Notes: generated by a model not told the origin, from the letters alone. Shown: positions 1 to 9,192, counted from the first letter of the stretch. The stretch: DNA of 34,779 bases from an uncultured Alphaproteobacteria bacterium (GCA_902586885.1 CACIJG010000004.1:77501-112279); one strand, 5' to 3'. A program made the numbers and translations.

Positions 1-1589
1 ACTTTTTCTGCATTCATCTTTGTATTTTCTTTAGCCTTTTTTTCTGCTTCAGAAATCAAAGATTCTAATTTTGGAATAACAGAGTATGTTAGCTCTCCCG
101 CTCTCTCCAATTGCCCGGTTCTTTTTGCCTCTTCCAACTCCGATTTCAAATTTTCTAAAATCTCCTTATTGTTACCAATTTCTTTCGCATTTCCCAGCTC
201 TTGGTTCCATTGTGAAGTCAACTTATTAGATCTCCCCTTAAGTTCTTTTAACTCAATTAATAACTCAGACAATCTATCCGCAGAAGGTCCATCTGTTTCT
301 TTTTTAAGAGCTTCGCACTCAATATCCTTTTGTAGAATTTCTCTATCTAAATCTTCCAGCTCAGTTGGCTTACTTCCCATTTCCATTTTTAGTTTTGCAG
401 CAGCTTCATCAATTAAATCGATCGCCTTATCAGGAAGAAATCTGTCTCCTATATAACGATCAGACATTCTTACTGCAGCCACTAAAGCGGAGTCGCTGAT
501 TGAGACACCATGGTGAACTTCATATTTATCCTTAATTCCTCTCAAGATGGAAATACAATCATCGCAATTAGGAGGATCAACCATAATTGGCTGAAATCGC
601 CTAGCGAGCGCTGCATCTTTTTCAATATATTTTCGATGTTCATCTAAAGTTGTTGCTCCAATGCACCTAACCGTCCCTCTGGCTAACGCCGGTTTTAAGA
701 GATTTGAAGCATCCATTGATCCCTCAGACTGTCCTGCTCCTACTAAAAGATGAACCTCATCAATAAAAAGAATAAATTTTCTATCATTGTTCTCTATTTC
801 TCTCAGAACACCTTTCAACCTCTCCTCGAACTCTCCTCTGAATTTAGCGCCTGCTACAAGTGATCCCATGTCTAATGAAATTAGTTTTTTATCAAATAGT
901 ATCTCTGGGACATCTTTTCTAATTATTCTGAGCGCTAAACCTTCTGCTATAGCTGTTTTACCAACCCCAGGATAACCTATTAAAATTGGGTTATTTTTCG
1001 TTCTCCTAGTTAAAACTTGAATGGTTCTTCTTATTTCTTCGTCACGTCCGATTATTGGATCAATATCCCCATCATTTGCTTTTTGTGTTTGGTCAACAGT
1101 ATATTTTTCTAAAATACTCTGACCCTCCTCATATTGCTGATCTTTAATTTTTCTCTCCTTCCGATTACTTATCAAATTTGTTTCAAAATTTTGCAAATTG
1201 GGTAAATTTTTCTTAAATAATTTTCCTACACTACATCTTCCAAAAGCTATTGCTATTAGAAGCGAATCTATTCCTATGAATTTATCTCCATATTTTTTTG
1301 ACAAATCACTGGACTCATTCATTGCGAGTTGAAGATCTTTATCAATATACAAGTTCTCATGACCTTCAACTTTAGGAATGATTTTCAAAGCTTTTTCCAA
1401 ATCGCTCAAAATAAGGGAAAAGTTCCCTCCGCAACTTTCTATTGCTTTTTTCAATCTTTTATTATCATGGGATAAAATAGTTTTTGCCAGATGTCCTGTA
1501 GTTAATGCTTGATTTTGCATTGCCTTTGCAGTTTCCATAGCGTCAAAAAAAATCTTCTTTGCAAGTTCAGTATATCTATCTAGTTTCAT
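1..1589 (-). CDS. clpB: ATP-dependent disaggregase ClpB (N-terminal part, cut by window edge)
   Basis: ClpB is the hexameric Hsp100 ATPase that pulls proteins out of aggregates together with DnaK. About 529 codons are present, covering the N-terminal domain, the whole first AAA+ module and the start of the coiled-coil middle domain. The second ATPase domain lies off the left edge. Reading the minus strand, the Walker A motif is GYPGVGKTA (about 965-990), where most ClpB proteins have GEPGVGKTA. Walker B is [12 protein letters not shown] and the arginine-finger region is ALARRFQP. The start begins [12 protein letters not shown] at 1589. The normal family length is about 860 residues, so the truncation is only the window boundary. 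The gene is divergent from pyrF and has a plausible sigma-32 promoter in the gap. Confidence 0.95.
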   Translation of the reverse strand, partial: MKLDRYTELAKKIFFDAMETAKAMQNQALTTGHLAKTILSHDNKRLKKAIESCGGNFSLILSDLEKALKIIPKVEGHENLYIDKDLQLAMNESSDLSKKYGDKFIGIDSLLIAIAFGRCSVGKLFKKNLPNLQNFETNLISNRKERKIKDQQYEEGQSILEKYTVDQTQKANDGDIDPIIGRDEEIRRTIQVLTRRTKNNPILIGYPGVGKTAIAEGLALRIIRKDVPEILFDKKLISLDMGSLVAGAKFRGEFEERLKGVLREIENNDRKFILFIDEVHLLVGAGQSEGSMDASNLLKPALARGTVRCIGATTLDEHRKYIEKDAALARRFQPIMVDPPNCDDCISILRGIKDKYEVHHGVSISDSALVAAVRMSDRYIGDRFLPDKAIDLIDEAAAKLKMEMGSKPTELEDLDREILQKDIECEALKKETDGPSADRLSELLIELKELKGRSNKLTSQWNQELGNAKEIGNNKEILENLKSELEEAKRTGQLERAGELTYSVIPKLESLISEAEKKAKENTKMNAEK

Positions 1590-1624
1590 ATAAAAATCAA
1601 AAATATATTTAAATTCTTATATTT

Positions 1625-1652
1625 AGATGTGGTTTTTTAAATGATATACAAG
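1625..1652 (-). promoter_or_regulatory. Possible RpoH (sigma-32) heat-shock promoter of clpB
   Basis: On the minus strand CTTG (1652-1649) is followed after exactly 17 bases by CACATCT (1631-1625). This resembles the alphaproteobacterial RpoH pattern CTTG-N17-CYTATNT, with two mismatches in the second box. It lies 36 bases upstream of the clpB start. clpB is a standard RpoH target, and rpoH itself is at 16150-17028. This is a motif match only. Confidence 0.4.
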
Positions 1653-1682
1653 ACTTAAAAAAAGAAATTGCTGATTAAATAT

Positions 1683-2390
1683 ATGAGAATTGAAGAAAAA
1701 ATAATTGTCGCCTTAGATTTAGAAACTAGTGATGATGCAATGGATATAGTTCTTAAGTTGGAGGGTCACGCAAATTTTTTCAAGATTGGACTTGGTCTTC
1801 TAGCTAAAGGTGGACTAGATTTAGCGATGGAACTTAAGAAAAAAAATAAAAGTATTTTTTTGGACTTAAAACTTTTTGATATTCAAAATACTATAGAGAA
1901 AGCGGTAAAGAGCTTAAGTTCATTGGGAGTAGATTTTATTACCGTTCATGGAGACCCACAAGTTGTAAGGGCGGCCATAATGGGAAGAGAGAAACCCGAA
2001 ACAAAAATATTGGCAGTAACATTTTTGACAAGTCTCAATAGAAAGGATCTCGACCAAAATCTTATAAAATATGGAAAAATACCAAATCTTGTTGAAAAAA
2101 GAGCAGAAATAGCTGTCAGAGCTGGTGCTGATGGTATTATAGCTTCTCCTCAAGAAATCAAATTGCTTCGAAAAAATGTAACTTGCTCAAAAAAATTGAT
2201 TGTGACCCCAGGTGTAAGACCAAAAAATGCTAAACTATACGATCAAAAAAGAGTGTCTACTCCATCTCAGGCCATTATAGATGGGGCAAATCATATAGTT
2301 GTTGGAAGACCCATCTACAAATCAAAAAATCCCCTGGAAAGCTATCTTGCGATTGCCTCTGAAATAGCCGATGTGAAATCTAAAAATTAG
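1683..2390 (+). CDS. pyrF: Orotidine 5'-phosphate decarboxylase
   Basis: The enzyme decarboxylates OMP to UMP, the last step of de novo pyrimidine synthesis. Counting from the ATG at 1683, the catalytic DxKxxD array is D61, K63, D66 in FLDLKLFDIQNT. The C-terminal phosphate-binding region reads VTPGVRP and then VVGRPIYKSKNP. The 235-residue length is normal. An in-frame TTG at 1668 would add five residues. I prefer the ATG because the family usually has only a few residues before the first strand (IIVALDLE), and neither start has a clear ribosome binding site. The gene converges on the amidohydrolase gene and overlaps it by 11 bases. Confidence 0.95.
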   Translation: MRIEEKIIVALDLETSDDAMDIVLKLEGHANFFKIGLGLLAKGGLDLAMELKKKNKSIFLDLKLFDIQNTIEKAVKSLSSLGVDFITVHGDPQVVRAAIMGREKPETKILAVTFLTSLNRKDLDQNLIKYGKIPNLVEKRAEIAVRAGADGIIASPQEIKLLRKNVTCSKKLIVTPGVRPKNAKLYDQKRVSTPSQAIIDGANHIVVGRPIYKSKNPLESYLAIASEIADVKSKN

Positions 2391-3210
2391 AAATAATTCG
2401 TAAAAACTGCTGAAAAACTGATACCACCCGATACTGAAAATCTGAAAAAGTTGGAGAATATTCCAGCGTCCTTTCGTCACAATACAAGGATCTTAAAAAC
2501 TCAATTTGTATAACATGATAATTTTGTTCTGGTTTTGAATAATTTTTAGTAATGAAGCCCCCTGAAAAAGGCTTATTGATATCCACTTTAAATCCCTCTT
2601 CAGAGAATAATTTTTGTAATAACGATAAAATGCTATTTTCGCATGACGAACCAAAACAATCTCCAAGGACCACATCTGCTAGATCATTATCTGGTTTATC
2701 TTTAGCAAAATTGCTGGGCATCGAGTGACAGTCTAAAAGAATAACTTTTTGAAAAAGCGTATGTGTATGAGATATAACCTCACCAAGTTTTTTATGATAC
2801 GGAAAATAGAAGTTATCTATTCTTTCTTGAACCTCTTTTTTTGATATTTTTTTTGAATAAATTCCCCTTTGCATATCTACAACCCGAGGTATCACACCAA
2901 GTCCAGCCAAAACTTTTGGAGTTTTTGAAAAGTTGGTTAAATCTCTTACAAGAAGTGGGTCAAGTTCCATATGGTCTCTGTTTAAATCAACGTAAGATCT
3001 AGGGAAAATTGCAGCCATTAAAATAGAACCCAAATTCACAATTGGCGAAAAGATTTCGTCTACAAATAAATCTTCTGATGATCTTAAACTTGTTAATGGC
3101 AATTTAGTCATTTCTAGAAATTTTTTTGGATAATATCTTCCGCTATGAGGGGAATTAAATACTACGCAGGAAGTCTGATAGTCTGGCAACTTTAGTTCAA
3201 AGGGCGACAT
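2380..3210 (-). CDS. N-formylglutamate amidohydrolase family protein
   Basis: This is a 276-residue protein of the FGase family (PF05013), whose founding member hydrolyses N-formylglutamate at the end of one histidine-degradation route. Supporting motifs are VVFNSPHSGRYYP near residue 16, RSYVDLNRD near residue 91, and VILLDCHSMPS in the middle, which fits the metal-binding core. No other histidine-utilisation (hut) gene is visible nearby, so the exact substrate is uncertain; many family members in alphaproteobacteria occur alone. Its stop region overlaps the end of pyrF in a tail-to-tail arrangement. It starts 37 bases from the promoter of tRNA-Val on the opposite strand. Confidence 0.82.
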   Translation of the reverse strand: MSPFELKLPDYQTSCVVFNSPHSGRYYPKKFLEMTKLPLTSLRSSEDLFVDEIFSPIVNLGSILMAAIFPRSYVDLNRDHMELDPLLVRDLTNFSKTPKVLAGLGVIPRVVDMQRGIYSKKISKKEVQERIDNFYFPYHKKLGEVISHTHTLFQKVILLDCHSMPSNFAKDKPDNDLADVVLGDCFGSSCENSILSLLQKLFSEEGFKVDINKPFSGGFITKNYSKPEQNYHVIQIEFLRSLYCDERTLEYSPTFSDFQYRVVSVFQQFLRIISNF

Positions 3211-3246
3211 AATTATTCCTAGACTGAGTTTTGTTCAAAATTAACC

Positions 3247-3274
3247 TTGACCCTTAATAAGCTTTTTATATAAA
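3247..3274 (+). promoter_or_regulatory. Sigma-70-type promoter of tRNA-Val
   Basis: TTGACC (3247-3252), a 16-base spacer and TATAAA (3269-3274) lie 11 bases before the first base of tRNA-Val. Both hexamers are close to consensus and the spacing is good. rpmJ downstream may share this transcript. Confidence 0.6.
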
Positions 3275-3285
3275 AAAAACAATAA

Positions 3286-3360
3286 GGGCGTATAGCTCAG
3301 CGGGAGAGCACTTCGTTGACATCGAAGGGGTCACTGGTTCAATCCCAGTTACGCCCACCA
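3286..3360 (+). tRNA. tRNA-Val(GAC)
   Basis: A complete 75-nt cloverleaf with encoded CCA. The acceptor stem GGGCGTA pairs with TACGCCC. The D arm is GCTC...GAGC. The anticodon stem CTTCG/CGAAG encloses the loop TTGACAT, giving anticodon GAC. The T stem is ACTGG/CCAGT around TTCAATC. It reads GTC and GTT valine codons. Confidence 0.96.
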
Positions 3361-3417
3361 TAAAAAAAGCTTGTTTTTATGACACAAAACTATTAAAAGT
3401 CACCTCTGGAGATATAA

Positions 3418-3543
3418 ATGAAAATAAGAAATTCTTTAAGATCATTGAAACAAAGACATAGAAATTGCCGAGTAGTTAGACGGAAAGGCAAAGTTTATGT
3501 TATAAATAAAGTTCAGCGCAGGTTCAAAGCAAGGCAAGGCTGA
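3418..3543 (+). CDS. rpmJ: 50S ribosomal protein L36 (41-residue form)
   Basis: This 41-codon ORF encodes a very basic protein beginning [17 protein letters not shown] and ending RRFKARQG. It is the long L36 type typical of alphaproteobacteria. The cysteine/histidine zinc ligands of the classical 37-residue L36 are mostly absent. A good ribosome binding site (TGGAG, about 3407-3411) sits 6 bases before the ATG. The gene lies 57 bases after tRNA-Val and 17 bases before the hydroxy acid dehydrogenase gene, so it may be the first protein-coding gene of that transcript. Confidence 0.93.
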   Translation: MKIRNSLRSLKQRHRNCRVVRRKGKVYVINKVQRRFKARQG

Positions 3544-3560
3544 TAAGAATACGCCAGACT

Positions 3561-4709
3561 ATGAACTTAAATAAATGTCATAACTTCAAAGATTTCAGAG
3601 AGTTGGCTAGAAGAAGACTTCCTCGCCCCATATTTGACTATATTGACGGGGCAGCTGACGATGAAATAACTTATAAGAGAAATACTGAAAGCTTCAATTC
3701 TGTTTCACTGGTACCGAACGTTTTAAATGCGGTTGAAAAGGTTGATATGTCAACTACGATATTTGGTAAGAAGATTTCGATGCCAATATATTGCTCACCA
3801 ACTGCAGTACAACGCTTGTTCCATTTCGAAGGAGAGAGGGCGGTAGCAAACGCTGCAAAAAAATATAATACAATGTTCGGCGTTTCCTCTTTAAGCACTG
3901 TAAGTGTTGAAGAGATCACAAGCATCACAGACTCACCAAAAATGTTTCAATTCTATTTTCATAAAGATAGAGGTCTTAATAAAAATATGCTGGAAAGAGC
4001 CCAACAAGCTAAGTTTGATGTCCTAGCATTGACAGTAGACACAATAACTGGAGGCAATAGGGAGAGAGATTTGAGGACGGGCTTTACTATCCCTCCAAAA
4101 CTTACCCTAAATAGTATGTTAAGTTTTGGCTTAAAACCGGCATGGCTTTATAATTTTTTAACTTCTTCAGCTTTTGAATTGCCGCACCTGCAAGAACACG
4201 TCGAAGAAGGTACGAGCGCTGTTACTTCTATAGGTTCCTATTTTTCTAATATGCTTGATCAAACTATGAGTTGGAATGACGCTGAAAAATTGAGATCTGA
4301 TTGGAATGGGCCATTTGCTTTGAAAGGAATTATGAGTGTTGAAGATGCAAAGAGAGCGGTTGATATTGGATGTGATGGTGTGATTGTTTCAAATCACGGT
4401 GGAAGACAGTTGGATGGAGGTTGCACCCCGTTTGATCAATTAGGGAGAATAGTTGATGCAGTTGGAGATAAAGTAGACGTTATCTGTGAAGGCGGTATTC
4501 AACGAGGTACTCATGTCCTTAAAGCACTATCTATGGGGGCCAAAGCTTGCGCTGGAGGAAGGCTATACCTATACGCCCTGGCCGCAGCAGGGCAAAAGGG
4601 AGTTGAGAAAGCCTTAGAAGTACTTCAAAAAGAAATAGAAAGAGACATGAAGTTAATGGGCGTGACAAGTATTGATCAATTATCCCGCAAGAATATTAAT
4701 TTGATGTAA
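3561..4709 (+). CDS. FMN-dependent alpha-hydroxy acid dehydrogenase (LldD-like)
   Basis: This 382-residue TIM-barrel flavoenzyme oxidises an L-2-hydroxy acid, possibly L-lactate, to the 2-oxo acid. The family active-site signature SNHGGRQLDG lies at residues 277-286, giving catalytic H279 and substrate-binding R282. K255 in LKGIMS and the region GNRERDLRTGF (165-175) also fit. The early motif FDYIDGAADDE (25-35) is the usual N-terminal FMN-contact segment. Length matches L-lactate dehydrogenase LldD and mandelate dehydrogenase, and sequence alone does not separate these. No lactate permease or regulator is adjacent. The next gene starts 3 bases after its stop, so the two are probably co-transcribed. 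Confidence 0.88.
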   Translation: MNLNKCHNFKDFRELARRRLPRPIFDYIDGAADDEITYKRNTESFNSVSLVPNVLNAVEKVDMSTTIFGKKISMPIYCSPTAVQRLFHFEGERAVANAAKKYNTMFGVSSLSTVSVEEITSITDSPKMFQFYFHKDRGLNKNMLERAQQAKFDVLALTVDTITGGNRERDLRTGFTIPPKLTLNSMLSFGLKPAWLYNFLTSSAFELPHLQEHVEEGTSAVTSIGSYFSNMLDQTMSWNDAEKLRSDWNGPFALKGIMSVEDAKRAVDIGCDGVIVSNHGGRQLDGGCTPFDQLGRIVDAVGDKVDVICEGGIQRGTHVLKALSMGAKACAGGRLYLYALAAAGQKGVEKALEVLQKEIERDMKLMGVTSIDQLSRKNINLM

Positions 4710-4712
4710 CGA

Positions 4713-5282
4713 ATGAACTCAATAAATCTAGAAAATTCTATTAGACGACATATAAAGGGCAGTCAACCCGCTCCAGTACATTTGTGGGACCCACCTTTTT
4801 GTGGAGATTTAGATATTCATGTTAACTCAAAAGGGCAATGGTACTATCAAAAATCTGAAATAACAAGAGAACGTCTGATAAGGCTCTTTTCAAACATATT
4901 AAAGAAGGAAGGAGAAAAATACTTTTTGGTAACACCAGTTGAAAAAGTAGGAATAAGGGTTGATGACGTGCCTTTCATTGCAAATGATATTTTTGTCTCA
5001 AACATCGCAAATAAGACACTTGTAAAATTTCAAACAAACGTCGGAGATCATATTACTTTAGACATGCTAGACAAATTCTACATCGACTTCAAAAAAGAAA
5101 CAGGGGAACCTAAACCCTACGTTAGAGTAAGGGCAAACCTATTCGCGAAAATAGACAGAAAATGTTTCTATAGGCTAATAGATTTATGTTGCAACAAAAA
5201 AATTGAACGAAAATCTTGGTTTGGTTTCTGGTCAAACAAGACTTTTTTTCCTATCACCGAAACCTTGAATATTGGCCTTTAA
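4713..5282 (+). CDS. DUF1285 family protein
   Basis: A 189-residue soluble protein of unknown function recognised as DUF1285 (PF06938). The N-terminal half has the typical HLWDPPFCGDLDIHV (24-38), WYYQKSEITRERLIRLF and YFLVTPVEKVGIRVDDVPF. No catalytic motif, signal peptide or membrane segment is visible. It follows the hydroxy acid dehydrogenase gene by 3 bases. Its stop codon shares the tetranucleotide TTAA (5279-5282) with the stop of rppH on the other strand. Function cannot be assigned. Confidence 0.82.
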   Translation: MNSINLENSIRRHIKGSQPAPVHLWDPPFCGDLDIHVNSKGQWYYQKSEITRERLIRLFSNILKKEGEKYFLVTPVEKVGIRVDDVPFIANDIFVSNIANKTLVKFQTNVGDHITLDMLDKFYIDFKKETGEPKPYVRVRANLFAKIDRKCFYRLIDLCCNKKIERKSWFGFWSNKTFFPITETLNIGL

Positions 5283-5761
5283 TGGATTTTCAATTCATGT
5301 TTGAATTCTTCCAATACTTTTTTATATAGCTCCATTTTAAAAGGAACAATTTTTTCAATTAAATCATCAATTGAAGACCACCTCCATTCACAGAATTCAG
5401 GTGTTTTAGTTGATATATTTATATCAGTATCCTCACCTATGAACTCAAAGAGAAACCATTTTTGACTTTGTCCTCTGTACTTACCGCCCCAAAAGTTAGA
5501 TTGTATTCCAGACGGAAGATCATATCTGTACCATTTTTTTGTAATTCTCACTAAAGATACTTTATCTTTTGATATTCCAGTCTCCTCAAACATTTCTCGA
5601 TAGGCGGTTTCCAAAGGGACTTCGTTTTCATCCATCCCACCTTGGGGCATTTGCCAAGCTGACGTATTATCTAACCTTCGCCCAGTAAAAATTTTTTTGT
5701 CTGACTGAAAGATTACCAACCCCACACCCAGGCGATACGGAAGATGTTTCTTTTCACTCAT
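5279..5761 (-). CDS. rppH: RNA pyrophosphohydrolase RppH (Nudix)
   Basis: RppH removes pyrophosphate from 5'-triphosphorylated mRNA and so triggers 5'-end-dependent decay. The 160-residue protein opens with LPYRLGVGLVIF and has a full Nudix box beginning GGMDENE and ending REMFEETGI, with the metal-binding glutamates in REMFEE. WQMPQGG before the box and FWGGKYRGQSQKWF after it are typical of the RppH/IalA subfamily. The gene is last in the minus-strand operon and overlaps the end of ctpA by 8 bases, which suggests translational coupling. Confidence 0.93.
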   Translation of the reverse strand: MSEKKHLPYRLGVGLVIFQSDKKIFTGRRLDNTSAWQMPQGGMDENEVPLETAYREMFEETGISKDKVSLVRITKKWYRYDLPSGIQSNFWGGKYRGQSQKWFLFEFIGEDTDINISTKTPEFCEWRWSSIDDLIEKIVPFKMELYKKVLEEFKHELKIH

Positions 5762-7070
5762 TTTTTAAATCATTGTAAACGCTTAAACCCTCTATTAAAT
5801 CTAAAGCATGGGCCAGTTGATTGTCCTCGTTTCTTCTACGAGAAGTCTTCTTAAACAATTCATCTTCTTTCTTTAACATTTCTTTTTCGTAATCACTAAG
5901 CCTGTCATTGCTCAAAGCGCCTTCCAAGTCGGCTTCAGACCAAGATCGCCGTTTGCCTTCTTTCTCGTCTTTCTCCTCTCTTTTATACTCGATAAAAACA
6001 TCTGGTGTTACTCCTAGAGCTTGAATAGACCTTCCTGATGGCGTGTAATAACGAGCTGTTGTAAGACGGATTCCTGTATCCTGACCAATTGGCAAGACAG
6101 TTTGGACAGAACCTTTTCCAAAGCTTTTGGTTCCGACAATAACTGCCCTTTTGTGATCCTGCAGTGCACCAGCGACTATCTCAGATGCAGATGCAGATCC
6201 CGAATTTATTAAAACAACTAAAGGCTTGTTAGACGCAATGTCTCCCTTTTTTGCTTTATATCGATCTCCCTTTCCAGCTCTGTTTCTTGTTGAAACAATT
6301 TCTCCTTGTTCTAAAAACATATCAGTAACCGAAATGGCAACTGAAAGTAACCCTCCCGGATTATTTCTTAGGTCTAAGACGAAACCCTTTGGTGGCGTGT
6401 CACCCATTTCTTTTTTTATCTTATCAATACCATCCTTAAGATTCGGAGTTGTCTGCTCATTGAAAGTTGTTACTCTCATCACAACTATATCATCTTCTCT
6501 CCTTACTTTTGCGGCTGTCAACTTTATCACGTCCCTAGTTATTGTTATTTCGAGCGGATCTTCGGACCCTTCCCTAACAACTGTTAATTTTACATCTGAA
6601 CCCACCGGACCTCTCATAATTTCAACTGCCTCTGATAAAGTTAAGCCTAGGGTTGGTTTATCATCAACAAAGGTTATAAAGTCGCCAGCTAAAATACCTG
6701 CTTCAAAAGCTGGCGTTCCGTCTATCGGAGACACCACCTTAACAAAACCATCTTGCTGAGTTACTTCAATTCCAAGGCCTCCAAACGATCCTTTAGTATC
6801 TACCTGCATATCGTCAAAACTCTTGGGAGGCAAAAAACCAGAATGAGGATCAAGTGAGGACAGCATTCCATTTATTGCTGCCTCAATTAGTTCTGAACTC
6901 TTAACTTCCTCTACATAATTTGATTTCAGGAGATCAAAAACTTGACCAAATAGTTCCAGTTGCTCATATGTATCTCGTTTACTTTCTTTTGCGATAGGGC
7001 TTTGAGATCCAAAGAAAAAAGCAACAATTATGAAAGTAAAAAATTTCAGGTTTCTTTTATAATTTGTCAT
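5754..7070 (-). CDS. ctpA: Carboxyl-terminal processing protease (S41 family, CtpA)
   Basis: A periplasmic or membrane-anchored serine protease of 438 residues. Residues 8-22 form a hydrophobic signal or anchor, and a PDZ domain follows at about 90-180 (GGLGIEV, DGTPAFEAGILAGD). The S41 catalytic core contains VLDLRNNPGG (231-240) and NSGSASASEIVAGAL. By the fixed 25-residue spacing of the family, the catalytic dyad is S294 and K319 (SFGKGSVQ). A charged C-terminal tail follows GVTPDVFIEY. In related alphaproteobacteria the order is gpmI, an EnvC-like peptidase gene, then ctpA; here only 99 bases lie between gpmI and ctpA and no envC is present. Confidence 0.94.
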   Translation of the reverse strand: MTNYKRNLKFFTFIIVAFFFGSQSPIAKESKRDTYEQLELFGQVFDLLKSNYVEEVKSSELIEAAINGMLSSLDPHSGFLPPKSFDDMQVDTKGSFGGLGIEVTQQDGFVKVVSPIDGTPAFEAGILAGDFITFVDDKPTLGLTLSEAVEIMRGPVGSDVKLTVVREGSEDPLEITITRDVIKLTAAKVRREDDIVVMRVTTFNEQTTPNLKDGIDKIKKEMGDTPPKGFVLDLRNNPGGLLSVAISVTDMFLEQGEIVSTRNRAGKGDRYKAKKGDIASNKPLVVLINSGSASASEIVAGALQDHKRAVIVGTKSFGKGSVQTVLPIGQDTGIRLTTARYYTPSGRSIQALGVTPDVFIEYKREEKDEKEGKRRSWSEADLEGALSNDRLSDYEKEMLKKEDELFKKTSRRRNEDNQLAHALDLIEGLSVYNDLKNE

Positions 7071-7169
7071 AGTTTGTCACCTTTCTCCGTATGCTCACTA
7101 ACTTTGTTAAAAATCTAACTCTCATTGCCAATATATCAAGAGCACAAAATACCAATATAGATCAAATAT

Positions 7170-8711
7170 TCAACTTACAAATTTTATTAAAGATTTCCCA
7201 CTCATTAATTTTGGTTTTTCTAATCCCATCAAGTCTAATACCGTTGGAGCCACATCCGATAGTTTTCCTGATGAAAGAGACAGATTTTCTCTTTTTGAGT
7301 ATAGGATAATCGGTACCGGGTTAAGAGTATGAAAAGTATGAGCCTTTGAGGTGCCTTTTATAAACATCTCTTCGCAATTTCCATGGTCTGAGATTATTAA
7401 CATTTCTCCATCAACTACCTCAAGACTTGAAATAATGCGACCCATCATCCGATCAATTGTCTCACATGCTTTCAAAGTAGCATTTAAATTGCCTGTGTGT
7501 CCTACCATGTCGGGATTGGCAAAATTTATTATTAAAAGATCATAAATTTTTGATCCAATTGCTGAAATTAATTCCAAACATATCTTTTCTGAGGACATCT
7601 CAGGACATTCCTCATAACTAGCCACTCTTGGGCTAGGCACCAAAATTCTATCCTCTCCTTTATACTTTTTTTCTGCTCCGCCATTAAAAAAATATGTCAC
7701 ATGAGGATATTTTTCTGTTTCAGCAATTCTGAATTGCTTGAGGTTATTTTTCTCAATCCATTCACCTAGAGTGTCTTTAAAAGTAATTTTTTCAAAAAGA
7801 ACTTTTACTAAACTCTTCAAATCAGGATCATATTCGATCATCCCCAAAATATCTTTGAATTTATTAGGAAGAGTACCGTCTGAGTTCAAAAAGTTTTTTT
7901 TGGTAAAAGAATGCATTAACTGTCTCGCCCTATCAGCTCTAAAATTAGTAAGAATCAGTCTATCATTCTTATCTATCAAGCCCTTATAATCTCCAATTAT
8001 CGTGGGCTCTATAAATTCATCTGTTAAACCTTTACTATGAGAGTTATTAATAGCCTCTAGCGCAGATTTACATCTTTTACCTTTTCCACTAGTAATAGCC
8101 CATAAAGCTGCCTTAGTTCTATCCCATCTCTTATCTCTGTCCATTGAATAATATCTTCCCATTATTGAGGCAATGCGAACATTTTTTGGCATCTCAGACT
8201 GAATAACTTTAATATCTTTTATACTAGATTTAGTCTCTACGTCTCGCCCATCGGCAAAAAGATGTAAATTTACTCTTAGGTTATTCGAGGACGCTATGTG
8301 CATCAATTTGATAAGATGATCCCTATGTCCATGTACGCCTCCTTCTGAAAAAAGACCTGCTATGTGGACAAATCCACCATTCGTTTTTGATTCTAATAAA
8401 AACTGGTTTAGGGTTGTGTCTTTATCTAGCTCTCCTGACTTTATAGCCTCATCTATTCTTGGTAACATAGTCTTAATTATTCTACCTGATCCGATATTTA
8501 AGTGACCTACTTCTGAGTTTCCCATTTGTCCCTCTGGTAAACCTACGGAGCTCCCATGAGTTTTTAAAGTTGCATTGGGAAATTTTCTTATTAATGCATC
8601 TATATTTGGTGTTTTTGCCAGTTTGAAAGCGTTACCTTTCTTTGTGGGTCTCAAACCTAGGCCGTCAAGAATACATAATACGAGAGGAAATCTTTTAATC
8701 TTCGTGTTCAC
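7170..8711 (-). CDS. gpmI: 2,3-bisphosphoglycerate-independent phosphoglycerate mutase
   Basis: Interconverts 3- and 2-phosphoglycerate in glycolysis and gluconeogenesis using two metal ions and a phosphoserine. In the 513-residue protein the metal-binding DGLG begins at D16. The nucleophile is S66 in GQMGNSEVGH. GRYYSMDRDKRWDR and the late ISDHGNCE and HTLNPVP segments complete the alkaline-phosphatase-like core. The length is normal. It starts 7 bases after rlmH ends, in the same operon. Confidence 0.96.
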   Translation of the reverse strand: MNTKIKRFPLVLCILDGLGLRPTKKGNAFKLAKTPNIDALIRKFPNATLKTHGSSVGLPEGQMGNSEVGHLNIGSGRIIKTMLPRIDEAIKSGELDKDTTLNQFLLESKTNGGFVHIAGLFSEGGVHGHRDHLIKLMHIASSNNLRVNLHLFADGRDVETKSSIKDIKVIQSEMPKNVRIASIMGRYYSMDRDKRWDRTKAALWAITSGKGKRCKSALEAINNSHSKGLTDEFIEPTIIGDYKGLIDKNDRLILTNFRADRARQLMHSFTKKNFLNSDGTLPNKFKDILGMIEYDPDLKSLVKVLFEKITFKDTLGEWIEKNNLKQFRIAETEKYPHVTYFFNGGAEKKYKGEDRILVPSPRVASYEECPEMSSEKICLELISAIGSKIYDLLIINFANPDMVGHTGNLNATLKACETIDRMMGRIISSLEVVDGEMLIISDHGNCEEMFIKGTSKAHTFHTLNPVPIILYSKRENLSLSSGKLSDVAPTVLDLMGLEKPKLMSGKSLIKFVS

Positions 8712-8718
8712 AAAATTA

Positions 8719-9177
8719 TCATTCTTTATGATAAGGATGGTTCGAAATAATACATTTAGCTCTATATAGCTGCTCCGTTAGTATAACCCGGATAAGTTTG
8801 TGAGGTAAAACAAGATTTGAAAAAGATATACTTCTTAAAGCATTTTCTTTTATTTTGTAAGGCAAACCATGTGCTCCACCAATGAATATTGAAATGTCTT
8901 TTATTCCGCTATTCGATAGCCTATTTAAATAATTTGCGAACTCCACAGAAGTAATATTTTCTCCCTTCTCGTCTAGTATTATATAATTTTTTTCTTCCTT
9001 TTGTCTCTGAAATATTTTCCTGTTGTAGTCCTTTTCTTCAGAACCAATTTCATAAATATCTAAGGTATTTAGATTAGATTTTGGGAGTTTATTGTTAAAC
9101 CTTTTCAGATATCTTAGAATTAATTCGAACTCAGGACCTCTAGAAATTTTCCCATGAGCTATTATCTTTATATTCAT
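8719..9177 (-). CDS. rlmH: 23S rRNA (pseudouridine-1915-N3)-methyltransferase RlmH
   Basis: A SPOUT-fold methyltransferase that modifies pseudouridine 1915 in helix 69 of 23S rRNA. The 152-residue length is normal. Diagnostic parts are the SAM-binding knot IFIGGAHGL, the late LTEQLYRA and the C-terminus SNHPYHKE, which ends in the invariant HPYHK. It lies between rsfS (15-base gap) and gpmI, the usual bacterial context that links ribosome maturation genes. Confidence 0.95.
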   Translation of the reverse strand: MNIKIIAHGKISRGPEFELILRYLKRFNNKLPKSNLNTLDIYEIGSEEKDYNRKIFQRQKEEKNYIILDEKGENITSVEFANYLNRLSNSGIKDISIFIGGAHGLPYKIKENALRSISFSNLVLPHKLIRVILTEQLYRAKCIISNHPYHKE

Positions 9178-9192
9178 TGAAACACAAAACTT

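Noticed and set aside
6226-6759. A 177-codon open frame on the plus strand inside ctpA
   Set aside because: It is antisense to well-conserved PDZ and protease sequence and is rich in Ser, Leu and Phe without any motif; a shadow of the real gene.
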